DNA of 58,506 nucleotides from Lachnospiraceae bacterium UBA3820 (GTDB lineage Bacteria > Bacillota > Clostridia > Lachnospirales > Lachnospiraceae). Location of the stretch: assembly GCA_002369325.1 (NCBI GenBank), contig DFDU01000003.1:1-58506 (forward strand), written 5' to 3'. The notes beneath the pieces were generated by a model. The model was not told the DNA's origin. It was given only the letters and a program-made list of their open reading frames with translations, and did not search any database. Below, piece by piece: positions 18,725 to 26,504 of this stretch (the stretch's first letter is position 1; every line of letters begins with the position of its first letter). A program made the position numbers and the translations under genes.

Positions 18725-19990
18725 TTATAATGTATTTTTATATATTTTTGCATCCTTCATAATAAGCCGGATATTATCTTCATTCGCAAGCACATCAAGG
18801 TCCTCAACGGGATTTCCCTTCACGGCAAGAATATCCGCATATGAGCCTTCCTCGAGCACACCTATTTTTCCATCCGGATAAGGATTCTGATAGGTTGTAA
18901 GTTTAATAAGCTCGTGTATGTTGCCTGTTGCTGCAACAAGCCCCTTAAAGCTTCCGAATCGTTTTTTAAAAAACGAGAAGTCCTCAAGCTGATGCTTTTC
19001 TATAAAGTCCGGATCACCAAACGAATCCGTACCAAATAAAAGTTTCAAATCATATTTATTTATTGCCTCTGTTGCCTTCACCTCGCCGCGTCGTACATAG
19101 TCCGCCTTCTTAAGTATAGATTCCGGCTGATCTTTTCCGTGGGATTCCGACGGTCTTGAAAACTGAGGTCCCGGCATAACCCATACATCATTGTCCTTAA
19201 TTATCTTTGCCGACTCATCATCCATCAGATTGGTATGTTCAAGGCTCTTTACTCCCGCCTTTACAGCTCTTTTTATTGACTCCGGTGTATACAAATGTGC
19301 CATGACATAAGTACCGAAATCAGATGCCGCATCTACCGCCGCTTTCATTTCCTCGAAGGTAAACTGGACTGTCTGAATCGGATCATATTTGCTTGAACAT
19401 CCACCGCCCGCCATAATCTTTATCTGTGAAGCTCCCAAAAAAAGCTGTTCTCTCACAGCTCTTAAGACCTCTGTTTTACCGTCTGCCACATATCCGTAAC
19501 GATGATACAGTGAAGGTGATGTCCAGGAACCATCCGGAAGATGTTCACAGCTTTGACTTGTTCTCATGTCGGCATGACCGCAGGTTTGCGATATATATGC
19601 ATTTGACGGATATATTCTCGGTCCGTCAATAAATCCATTGTCTATGTTTTTCTTTAGACCAAAGGTAATTCCTCCCGCATCTCTTATGGTTGTAAAGCCT
19701 CTCAAAAGCATATCCTTTGCAACTCTGGTGCTTCTTACAGCCATCTCGTCTATTCTCGGTTCATATCCTCTTACACTCTCGTTATGCGAAACATGAACAT
19801 GTGCATCCGTAAGTCCCGGAATAACTGTGTATCCTTCCACATCTATAACCTCATCAAAGTTTTCCTCGGATATTTCTCCGGATACTATTTCTTTAACAAG
19901 ATTATCTTCTATTACTATATTTACATTTTCTTTAAGCTTTGGATTTTTTCCGTCGAATACATTGGCATGTTTTATCAATTTTTTACCCAT
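18725..19990 (-). CDS. Metal-dependent amidohydrolase
   Basis: A 421-residue amidohydrolase-superfamily barrel. Metal ligands visible are HVH (His64, His66 in GLTDAHVHVSHN), the Lys of KIMAGGGCSS likely carboxylated, His in MAHLYTPE and EHTNLMDD, and the Asp of FGTDSFGDPD. This set fits the Xaa-Pro dipeptidase/imidazolonepropionase-like subgroup that cleaves N-acyl or peptide bonds. ATG 19990 is used because AGAGGAG lies 8 bp upstream; ATG 20032 lacks one. It is 56 bp behind the ABC importer ATPase. The natural reading is that it opens an imported amide or dipeptide-like compound, possibly an N-acyl sulfur amino acid. Confidence 0.86.
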   Translation of the reverse strand: MGKKLIKHANVFDGKNPKLKENVNIVIEDNLVKEIVSGEISEENFDEVIDVEGYTVIPGLTDAHVHVSHNESVRGYEPRIDEMAVRSTRVAKDMLLRGFTTIRDAGGITFGLKKNIDNGFIDGPRIYPSNAYISQTCGHADMRTSQSCEHLPDGSWTSPSLYHRYGYVADGKTEVLRAVREQLFLGASQIKIMAGGGCSSKYDPIQTVQFTFEEMKAAVDAASDFGTYVMAHLYTPESIKRAVKAGVKSLEHTNLMDDESAKIIKDNDVWVMPGPQFSRPSESHGKDQPESILKKADYVRRGEVKATEAINKYDLKLLFGTDSFGDPDFIEKHQLEDFSFFKKRFGSFKGLVAATGNIHELIKLTTYQNPYPDGKIGVLEEGSYADILAVKGNPVEDLDVLANEDNIRLIMKDAKIYKNTL

Positions 19991-20046
19991 ACAAAAATCT
20001 CCTCTTATATTTTTAAGCAATATTATCCGCATATAAAAAGCTATTC

Positions 20047-20808
20047 TTATATGCTGTATTCCGGCTGAATAAAGACTCTGTTTTTAATCAGGAATTCTCT
20101 GGTTCTTTCATTTTGCGGGCTGTCAAATATCTGACCGGCCGTACCCATTTCGACAATTTTGCCGTTTTCCATAAATATTACCTTGGTTGCCACATTTCTT
20201 ACAAAGCTCATCTCATGTGAAACAACAATCATTGTATGTCCGTCTTTTGCAATATCTCTTATGGTATCCAGTACTTCTCCCACAAGCTCGGGATCCAAAG
20301 CAGATGTCGGCTCATCAAAGAGTAAAAGCTCCGGCTGCATAGCCATAGCTCTTGCTATGGCTACTCTTTGCTGCTGTCCGCCGGAAAGATGCTTCGGATA
20401 ATACTCCTGTCTGTCCTCCATATGAACCTTCTTCAATTCATTTATAGCTATTTCTTTTGCTTCTTTTTTAGAAATTTTTTGTACTACCGTGAGACCTTCC
20501 ATAACATTTTTAATCACTGTCTTTTTTGAGAATAAATTAAATTGCTGGAACACCATGGAAGTTTTTTTTCTTAATGTTATCAAATCTTTCTTTGAATGCT
20601 TTTGCGAATCAAATTTGAAATCATCAAACTCAACAACTCCTTCATCCGCCTTTGTTATGCTGTTTATACATCTTAACAATGTGGATTTACCCGTACCGGA
20701 CGGACCTATTATCGCAATAACATCGCCTGCTTCTATATCAAAGCTTATTCCATCAAGAACCTTATTGGTAAAAAAGCTTTTCTTTATATCTCTTATCTTA
20801 ATCATCAC
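20047..20808 (-). CDS. Polar amino acid ABC transporter ATPase
   Basis: A 253-residue ABC ATPase of the HisP/GlnQ/TcyC type. Walker A is GPSGTGKST, the Q loop is MVFQQFNLF, the signature is LSGGQQQRVAIARAMA, and Walker B is LLLFDEPTSALDP followed by the switch His in VVSHEM. It overlaps the permease gene by 4 bp. It energises import of the ligand caught by the lipoprotein encoded at 21610-22563. Its place behind the nitrogenase-like genes points to a sulfur compound such as cystine. Confidence 0.92.
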   Translation of the reverse strand: MMIKIRDIKKSFFTNKVLDGISFDIEAGDVIAIIGPSGTGKSTLLRCINSITKADEGVVEFDDFKFDSQKHSKKDLITLRKKTSMVFQQFNLFSKKTVIKNVMEGLTVVQKISKKEAKEIAINELKKVHMEDRQEYYPKHLSGGQQQRVAIARAMAMQPELLLFDEPTSALDPELVGEVLDTIRDIAKDGHTMIVVSHEMSFVRNVATKVIFMENGKIVEMGTAGQIFDSPQNERTREFLIKNRVFIQPEYSI

Positions 20809-21581
20809 AGCACACCTCCCTGTTTTCTGAGAAGTTTCTTATGCTTTCTGTAAAGCTTTTTATCCTCAACATTTCCTACGACATCCGGCACCCTGACAAG
20901 ATGAAGTATTATCTTTATAAGCTGTTCCACTACTATGATTATCATCCAATAGATAATCGCAAGTGCAACATACGCCTCAAAATACCTGTATCCTCTGGCG
21001 CCTATAATCTTAGCCTGGGCAGTCATTTCAACCACCGAGCAGGTAAAAGCAAGTGAAGTTCCTTTTATAACTCCGATAAACTGATTGCCAAGATTTGGAA
21101 GTGCAAGCTCCAAAGCTTCCGGAATGATTATTCGGAACATCCTTTGTCTTCCGTTCATTCCAAGTGCTGCAGCTGCCTCTATCTCTCCCGGATTAATCGC
21201 CTCAAATGCTGACTGGATGATTACCGAGCAAAATGCGCCGGTATTTAATGCCAATGCAGCAAGAGCGTATATGATAGGCGGTATATTTGCCACCTGTAAA
21301 TTGGTTCCCCTGTAATAATTAATGTAAAGCAAAGCAACGGGAATTCCGAAATAAGTAATATAAAGCTGCACTATAATCGGCGTACCTCTCATAAAGGATA
21401 TGAACACTCCGCTCAGGAAATTCAAAACAGGTATCTTTTTAATTCTGATGACTGCTATCAAAAATCCGATTAAGAGTCCGATCAATCCTGAAATAATTGA
21501 AATATAGAGCGTTACCGGAACAAATTCAAGTATTGATTTGACATCCTTAAAAACCACATCCACATCAAAGATATTTAACAT
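20805..21581 (-). CDS. Polar amino acid ABC transporter permease
   Basis: A 258-residue permease with about five membrane helices. The family signature for HisM/TcyB proteins is clear: SFMRGTPIIVQLYITYFG and the EAA loop EIEAAAALGMNGRQRMFRII. One copy is present, so a homodimer is expected. It lies 29 bp after the binding-protein gene and overlaps the ATPase gene. Substrate follows from the binding protein and is probably an amino acid. Confidence 0.92.
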   Translation of the reverse strand: MLNIFDVDVVFKDVKSILEFVPVTLYISIISGLIGLLIGFLIAVIRIKKIPVLNFLSGVFISFMRGTPIIVQLYITYFGIPVALLYINYYRGTNLQVANIPPIIYALAALALNTGAFCSVIIQSAFEAINPGEIEAAAALGMNGRQRMFRIIIPEALELALPNLGNQFIGVIKGTSLAFTCSVVEMTAQAKIIGARGYRYFEAYVALAIIYWMIIIVVEQLIKIILHLVRVPDVVGNVEDKKLYRKHKKLLRKQGGVL

Positions 21582-21609
21582 AAGCCCACCTCATTTAATC
21601 GCAAAGAAA

Positions 21610-22563
21610 TTATTTTGCCTGATCCTTTTCTATAAACTCCTTTGCGCTTTCAACATACTCAAGAGTAAGCTCATCCGCACTGTCACCGAACCACTCTTTT
21701 CTTAACTCTGAAATCGAACCGTCGGCTATAAGCTCCTCAATTCTTGCATTTATATCATTTGCAAGCTGCTCATCATTTTTAGAAACAATATAGAATATAC
21801 CCTGTAAACTGTTAGTAAATGATTCCGATTCTTCGATAGGAACTCTTATTAAATCTATCTGATCTCCGAGACCCTTTTCGGCTATCTGAGTTTCAAGTGT
21901 TGAAGTAGTGAAATATTCAAAATCCGCAGTTCCGTTTGCTATACTTACAAGAAGGTTATCAACCTCTGTATAAACAAGATCTATCTGATTGTCAGGATGC
22001 TCATCATTATAAGCAAGGAAGGTTGCTTCATTTGCACTTGCTGCCTGAATCTCTGTCTTGTGACCTCCAAAATCCTCTATGCTTTTTATCTCATCATATC
22101 CCTTTCTTACTGCTATCGAATGACTTCCTACATCGTAAGTGTCCGTATAGAGGTATTTCTCTCCTCTGTCATGGTTATATCCAAGATGGTTCAAACCAAC
22201 CTGATATATACCTGTATCTATTCCCGTAAAGATTGACTGAAATTCGCAGGTTGCAAATTCAACGTCATATTGAGGAAGTCCTTCAAATACAAGTCTGATA
22301 AGCTCTATATCATAGCCTGTAAGATTTCCGTTTTCGTCTGTATAACAAAACGGTTCAGGTCCCGCTCCGGATGTTGCTATAACTATCTTTCTTTTTTCTA
22401 CGGGAACTTCTTCCGCATCCTCAGGTGATGCCTGAGCCTGTGTGGTTGATGCCGAAGTTGCATCCTTTTTCTCTTCCTTCTTACCGCAACCTGTCAAAAG
22501 ACTTGCTGTCAATGCACCTAATGCCAATACTGCTGCTACCTTTTTAATTAATTGTTTTTTCAT
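21610..22563 (-). CDS. Amino acid ABC transporter substrate-binding lipoprotein
   Basis: A 317-residue extracellular binding protein with a lipoprotein signal (LTASLLTGCGKK, Cys26), a Ser/Thr-rich spacer, then an SBP family 3 fold: FCYTDENGNLTGYDIELI, EVDNLLVSIANGTADFEY and LRKEWFGDSADELT. Family 3 proteins bind polar amino acids such as cystine, glutamine or histidine. ATG 22563 has AGAGGT 8 bp upstream; the longer start at 22608 has none. A terminator lies before it, so it begins a new transcription unit with the permease, ATPase and amidohydrolase. Cystine or a related organosulfur ligand is inferred from the neighbours, not from the sequence. Confidence 0.9.
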   Translation of the reverse strand: MKKQLIKKVAAVLALGALTASLLTGCGKKEEKKDATSASTTQAQASPEDAEEVPVEKRKIVIATSGAGPEPFCYTDENGNLTGYDIELIRLVFEGLPQYDVEFATCEFQSIFTGIDTGIYQVGLNHLGYNHDRGEKYLYTDTYDVGSHSIAVRKGYDEIKSIEDFGGHKTEIQAASANEATFLAYNDEHPDNQIDLVYTEVDNLLVSIANGTADFEYFTTSTLETQIAEKGLGDQIDLIRVPIEESESFTNSLQGIFYIVSKNDEQLANDINARIEELIADGSISELRKEWFGDSADELTLEYVESAKEFIEKDQAK

Positions 22564-22678
22564 AATGATTACCTCTTTTCTTTTTTTGATTTGCGTTGAT
22601 ATTAACACCGATCAGACACTCTGTAAATTTTCTAAATACGATGGCCTGTTATCATTTCCGTCAATAATAAATAAAAAA

Positions 22679-22715
22679 AATAATCGGTTATCGCCGACAG
22701 TGATAACCGATTATT
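22679..22715 (-). terminator. Terminator after the second NifK-like gene
   Basis: A perfect 14-bp stem (22679-22692 with 22702-22715) and a 9-base loop. In the minus direction it is followed by an uninterrupted T run. It separates the nitrogenase-like genes from the ABC transporter. A weak promoter, TTGACG-17-TCGTAT, can be drawn just downstream at 22636-22664. Confidence 0.85.
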
Positions 22716-22732
22716 TTTTACTGCATATTTTA

Positions 22733-24022
22733 TTAATTATTATCGTAAATATCCTCTGTAAAGGTAAGGCTTCCCCTGTAACCCGTATATGTCCGGTTAA
22801 AGATAAGTCTTTCGTTTATCGGAAAGGCCGCAGTTATAAATTGTATACCCTTCAAAGAAGCCACCTCTCGTTCGTTTGTACTTCCGACAAGCAGCGTTAT
22901 GTCTTCTTCTTCACTTAGAATTGTTTCATTTATTTCAAACTGATCAGCCGTAAATACAACCTTAGGAGGTCTTGCATATTCAAGCTTTGTGATTCTCTCA
23001 ATAATTCTTTGTTTATCCTCCTCCCTGTATATCGGTTCGGATATAACAACAAGAACAGGCGTAAAGCTGTAATCATTTGCAAGATATCTTGTTATTCCTA
23101 TAGCATTTGTCGCATCCGCAACAACAGCGAAGCGTTTCCAGCTAAGGACTCCTATTGCCTGACCCAGATAGCTGTATACGTAGTCCTCTTCTTCCTCTAT
23201 AACTCTTTCCACAAGCTCATTATCAATCTTAAGCGCTTCTGCAACCGCACGAACAAATTCTGTTGTATCCGTTGCACCTATAGGATTACCCGAATATCTT
23301 AAAGAAGGAACGCCGAATTTTTCTTCAAATTTTTTGGCAGGACCCTTAAATATCCATGGATTAATAATTATATTAAGCGCTGCACCCGAGCATTTGCGAA
23401 TAACATCAATATTCTGATGCTTGGTAAAAAATGTATTTACCTTCAGTCCGAGCTTTGAAAGTATCCTGTCTATTTCCTCAAGACTACCGCTCCAGAACGG
23501 ATCATGATAAGGAATAATACCGAATATATTTACAAGCTTATCATCTTTAGGAACATCTTTTTCTATAACACGGTCAATCATTGTATTCCATACAATTTCG
23601 TATCCGAGATTACTGTCTCCGGCAAAACCCGGTGTATCTATAGGATAAACATTTACTCCTTTAGCCCGGAATTCATCCGTTACATTCTCTATATCATCGC
23701 CTATAATACCTGCCGTACATCCGGTAAGCACAAAATAAGCATCTGCATCAATTATATCAACCGCACCCTGAATAGTTGTTCTTAATTTTTCAAGTCCTCC
23801 GAATACAACCTCTTTTTCAAGCATATTGCTTGACGGAAGCGATACGCCGCTTACAAAGCAGCCCGATTTATGCCCTGATTGTCCCTGTTCGGCAGCCGTT
23901 GTCTGCATACAACAGCCCGGGCCCGAATGATAAACGGGACACACCTTATCAATTGCACAAAGAACAGAGTTTACGCCTGCCAAAACGCAGCCGCCACGTG
24001 GGTTTTCCAATATTTGTGACAT
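22733..24022 (-). CDS. NifK-like nitrogenase component 1 protein (second pair)
   Basis: A 429-residue member of the nitrogenase component 1 family, expected to be the beta-like subunit of a reductase or cofactor-maturation complex. The three cysteine positions that hold the P-cluster type metal site are present: Cys12 (GGCVLAG), Cys37 in HSGPGCC, and Cys102 in LTGCTAGIIGDD. Extra cysteines at 22, 28 and 38 surround them. The C terminus NRTYTGYRGSLTF matches the NifK-type end. It is about 90 residues shorter than molybdenum NifK. It follows the NifD-like gene by 15 bp with AAGGAGG before the ATG and is the last gene before a terminator. Its substrate is unknown. Confidence 0.85.
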   Translation of the reverse strand: MSQILENPRGGCVLAGVNSVLCAIDKVCPVYHSGPGCCMQTTAAEQGQSGHKSGCFVSGVSLPSSNMLEKEVVFGGLEKLRTTIQGAVDIIDADAYFVLTGCTAGIIGDDIENVTDEFRAKGVNVYPIDTPGFAGDSNLGYEIVWNTMIDRVIEKDVPKDDKLVNIFGIIPYHDPFWSGSLEEIDRILSKLGLKVNTFFTKHQNIDVIRKCSGAALNIIINPWIFKGPAKKFEEKFGVPSLRYSGNPIGATDTTEFVRAVAEALKIDNELVERVIEEEEDYVYSYLGQAIGVLSWKRFAVVADATNAIGITRYLANDYSFTPVLVVISEPIYREEDKQRIIERITKLEYARPPKVVFTADQFEINETILSEEEDITLLVGSTNEREVASLKGIQFITAAFPINERLIFNRTYTGYRGSLTFTEDIYDNN

Positions 24023-24037
24023 AAACTTATTTCCTCC

Positions 24038-25480
24038 TTATACAATATATTTAAATGCATCTTCTTCATACCAGCTATCCTTATAAGGCAGCTTGACATG
24101 CTTTGACAGTTTTTTGTTAAAGCCCGGATTTTCAAGCTGATCCGCAATCTTGTTCCCAAGATATAAAAGTCCGTCATATCCCATGGTAGGGCGTTTACCG
24201 TCAAGCACATGAGTTGTCGGAATACCGAATTTTGCAGTCCATTCCGGAACACCGATAAACGCATCCGGTTTAAGCTTATTGATAAGATTTACCTGTTCAA
24301 AAGGCTGCATATTTGCTATATCAACCACAAAGTCCTTATGTATTTTATTTAAATACTCAATATCCACCTGGGCATCATCATCATAGGTCGGTGTTTCAAG
24401 ACCCACAAGCTTCATTCCAAAGTCATCTATAAGAGCAGCTGCAGCAAAGGAACGTCCGGTTCCTCCGCAGATAAAAACTCTCTTTCCTTCAAGTCTGTTC
24501 CTTATTTTCTTAACAAGAGGCTCAATTCTTTCATGCTCTTTTTCAATTATCTTTTCAACCTCTTTTTCCTTTCCGAGTACCTTCGCTATTCCCCTGTACC
24601 ACTTATCGGTATTTCTTATTCCGATAGGCATAACAGTATGCGAATACGGAATTTCATAATCCTCCCATAATGTTTTCATAAACTCATCGGCAAAAACCTT
24701 ACATATCGAGGTAGACGCCTCTGCTGCAGGTATCTGTTTGATCTTTTCAAGCGAGCTGTAAAACGGGATATAATTAACCTTAGCACCGATAAGCTCAAGC
24801 ATTCTTTCCATCTCAAGCTGATCCGCATAGCTTACTGTTGTAGGTGCAAATAAATTAACAAGTCCTTTTTGCTTTGGTTGTTTCTCACCCTTTAAAATAT
24901 ATTTATTTATCGAAAGAAATGCAGCATCAAAGCCCGATGCGCAAACCTTCGACTTAAAGCCCTCACAATGAATCGGTACGATAATTGCACTTTCATACTC
25001 TTTCTGTAACTCGGAAGCTATGGCATCTATATCATCTCCGATAATACCCGAAGCACATGAGGCATATATAAATATAACCTTTGGATTATACCTTTCCACG
25101 GCTTTTTTCACAGATTCCTTTAGTTTATTTTCCCCACCGAAAACCACGCTTTTCTGATCAAGGTTGGTTACGATTATCCTTGGATTTTTTATATTTTTTA
25201 TTCCTCTGTGTGCCTGCCCTACCCTGTACATGTCAACAGCCATAATGGTACAGCCCACACAGCCCTGCGGTGAATGCGATACAAATACCGCATCCTCCAA
25301 TGACATAAGCGCTGCCATACTGTTTATCTGCTGACATTGTAAGCCCTGCGAAAAGCTTCTGTCCGCTCGCTTAAGACATCCTTTTTTAAAATCTTCTTCT
25401 ATTATTTTGCTGCTGCCGCCCAGATCGTTTATTCGCCCGGGCTTGCTCTCTCTTACTCCCGAATATTTTTTCTCTGCCAT
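24038..25480 (-). CDS. NifD-like nitrogenase component 1 protein with both cofactor ligands (second pair)
   Basis: A 480-residue alpha-like subunit. P-cluster-type cysteines are Cys49, Cys74 (HSPQGC) and Cys142 (YASCASGIIGDD), with the 25-residue spacing seen in NifE. Aligning to NifD on the motif ahead of EDYEIP puts Cys260 at the place of the cofactor ligand Cys275, with identical spacing to the IP pair. Near the C terminus HVLDGKRPTMGYDG lines up without gaps with the HSWDYSGPYHGFDG stretch of NifD, so His424 matches His442. A cluster-bearing catalytic site is therefore likely. It starts 68 bp after the Rrf2 gene, across a 13-bp hairpin. Confidence 0.86.
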   Translation of the reverse strand: MAEKKYSGVRESKPGRINDLGGSSKIIEEDFKKGCLKRADRSFSQGLQCQQINSMAALMSLEDAVFVSHSPQGCVGCTIMAVDMYRVGQAHRGIKNIKNPRIIVTNLDQKSVVFGGENKLKESVKKAVERYNPKVIFIYASCASGIIGDDIDAIASELQKEYESAIIVPIHCEGFKSKVCASGFDAAFLSINKYILKGEKQPKQKGLVNLFAPTTVSYADQLEMERMLELIGAKVNYIPFYSSLEKIKQIPAAEASTSICKVFADEFMKTLWEDYEIPYSHTVMPIGIRNTDKWYRGIAKVLGKEKEVEKIIEKEHERIEPLVKKIRNRLEGKRVFICGGTGRSFAAAALIDDFGMKLVGLETPTYDDDAQVDIEYLNKIHKDFVVDIANMQPFEQVNLINKLKPDAFIGVPEWTAKFGIPTTHVLDGKRPTMGYDGLLYLGNKIADQLENPGFNKKLSKHVKLPYKDSWYEEDAFKYIV

Positions 25481-25510
25481 ATAATAATTCCTTTCCGAAT
25501 CCTAATACAA

Positions 25511-25542
25511 ATAATTGTGAAGCCGATCAGCTTCACAATTAT
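25511..25542 (-). terminator. Hairpin between the Rrf2 gene and the second NifD-like gene
   Basis: A perfect 13-bp stem (25511-25523 with 25530-25542) and a 6-base loop. There is no T run after it in the minus direction, so it may be an RNA processing or partial-termination site that sets different levels for the two nitrogenase-like pairs. Confidence 0.55.
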
Positions 25543-25547
25543 CTTTT

Positions 25548-25970
25548 CTAAATACAATAATCGATGGTTAAATCGTTATACCATTCCAAAAGATCTGCCA
25601 AAGTAATACCGTAAAGGACATCATTTATAGCCGTTTCAAGCCTGTCCCAAACCTTTTTACTTACGATCCCCGCAGGAGTTTCGTCATTATCCACATCCTC
25701 GACAGGCGATAGATTTCCTTCAATAGCCGTCAATATTTCTCCAACGGTATATTCTTCAGGTCTTTTACTGAGAAGATATCCTCCCCTGGCGCCCCGAATG
25801 CTTTTTACGAAGCCGCTTTTATTCAGTACCGAAACTATCTGCTCGAGATATTTTTCGGATATTTCCTGTCGTCCTGCAATATCTTTAATTTTTATGGGTT
25901 CACCGTTATTATAAACAGCAAGATCAATCATTAGCTTAATTGCGTATCTTCCTTTTGTACCGATTCTCAT
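25548..25970 (-). CDS. CymR-like Rrf2 family transcriptional regulator
   Basis: A 140-residue Rrf2 regulator with a winged helix (MRIGTKGRYAIKLMIDLAVY, SEKYLEQIVSVLNKSGFVKS, IRGARGGYLL). The three cysteines that hold the Fe-S cluster in IscR and NsrR are missing; the only Cys is near the last residue. That, and stretches such as LSPVEDVDNDETP and the C-terminal LADLLEWYNDL, resemble CymR, the cysteine-metabolism repressor of Bacillus and Staphylococcus, which works in complex with CysK. Two CysK proteins are encoded in the same operon. Paired TTATTTCAT repeats sit over its possible -10 region. Regulation by cysteine supply is inferred. Confidence 0.85.
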   Translation of the reverse strand: MRIGTKGRYAIKLMIDLAVYNNGEPIKIKDIAGRQEISEKYLEQIVSVLNKSGFVKSIRGARGGYLLSKRPEEYTVGEILTAIEGNLSPVEDVDNDETPAGIVSKKVWDRLETAINDVLYGITLADLLEWYNDLTIDYCI

Positions 25971-25993
25971 ATATTTTCCTCCCCGATATATTC

Positions 25994-26017
25994 TTATTTC
26001 ATTATAAGTTATTTCAT
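25994..26017 (-). promoter_or_regulatory. Direct repeats over a possible Rrf2 gene promoter
   Basis: Two copies of TTATTTCAT on the plus strand (25994-26002 and 26009-26017), 15 bp apart, flank a minus-strand TATAAT (26001-26006). The same 9-mer occurs at the promoter of the LysR gene (34717-34725). It could be the repressor's own binding site. No good -35 box is visible. Confidence 0.4.
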
Positions 26018-26035
26018 AGTATTTTTCTATATTTA

Positions 26036-26479
26036 CTATGATTTATCTCTGAGAGAAATATGATTATCTATCCTGTTGTAATAAAATGTAATCTTATCCA
26101 ACGCTTCTTTAACGGTGCAGGTAACATCAAAATATGAAATTGCTTTTTTCTCAAGCTGTTTTTGAACCTGAGTTCCTATTTTTTTACAAACAACGGCACG
26201 ACAGTCATATAAAAATTCCAGTTTTGCGGGAACTGCTCCTCCACAGCCACCACCTGTACCGCAGCCCGTACCGCAGCCGGATTCTTTTTTATCGCAGCCT
26301 GTCTTTACTTCAGCATCTGTAGAATCACCCTCCTTTGAAGTTTCATCAACGACGTCTCTTGTTTCAAGCTTATTATAATTTTTTCCATTGGCTTCATAGA
26401 TTATAAAGCGTTCCGCCTGACCGAAGGTTTCATCTACATTTATTTCATCCGATGAAGCAACGGCTATTTTATAACTCAT
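26036..26479 (-). CDS. NifX-like protein with Cys/Gly-rich insert
   Basis: A 147-residue protein of the dinitrogenase iron-molybdenum cofactor family (NifX/NafY/NifB C-terminal type). The family fold begins KIAVASSDEINVDETFGQAE and resumes at LEFLYDCRAVVCKKIG. Between them, at about 60-81, lies an insert with cysteines at 62, 69, 73 and 79 in a glycine run, and Cys93, 98 and 121 follow. NifX proteins carry nitrogenase cofactor precursors; the insert could hold a metal or Fe-S cluster. ATG 26479 is chosen over 26527 because AAAGG lies upstream and the extra 16 residues overlap the NifK-like gene. It lies between the first pair and the Rrf2 gene. Confidence 0.82.
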   Translation of the reverse strand: MSYKIAVASSDEINVDETFGQAERFIIYEANGKNYNKLETRDVVDETSKEGDSTDAEVKTGCDKKESGCGTGCGTGGGCGGAVPAKLEFLYDCRAVVCKKIGTQVQKQLEKKAISYFDVTCTVKEALDKITFYYNRIDNHISLRDKS

Positions 26480-26504
26480 ATTTTGATACCTTTCTCTTAA
26501 ATCA

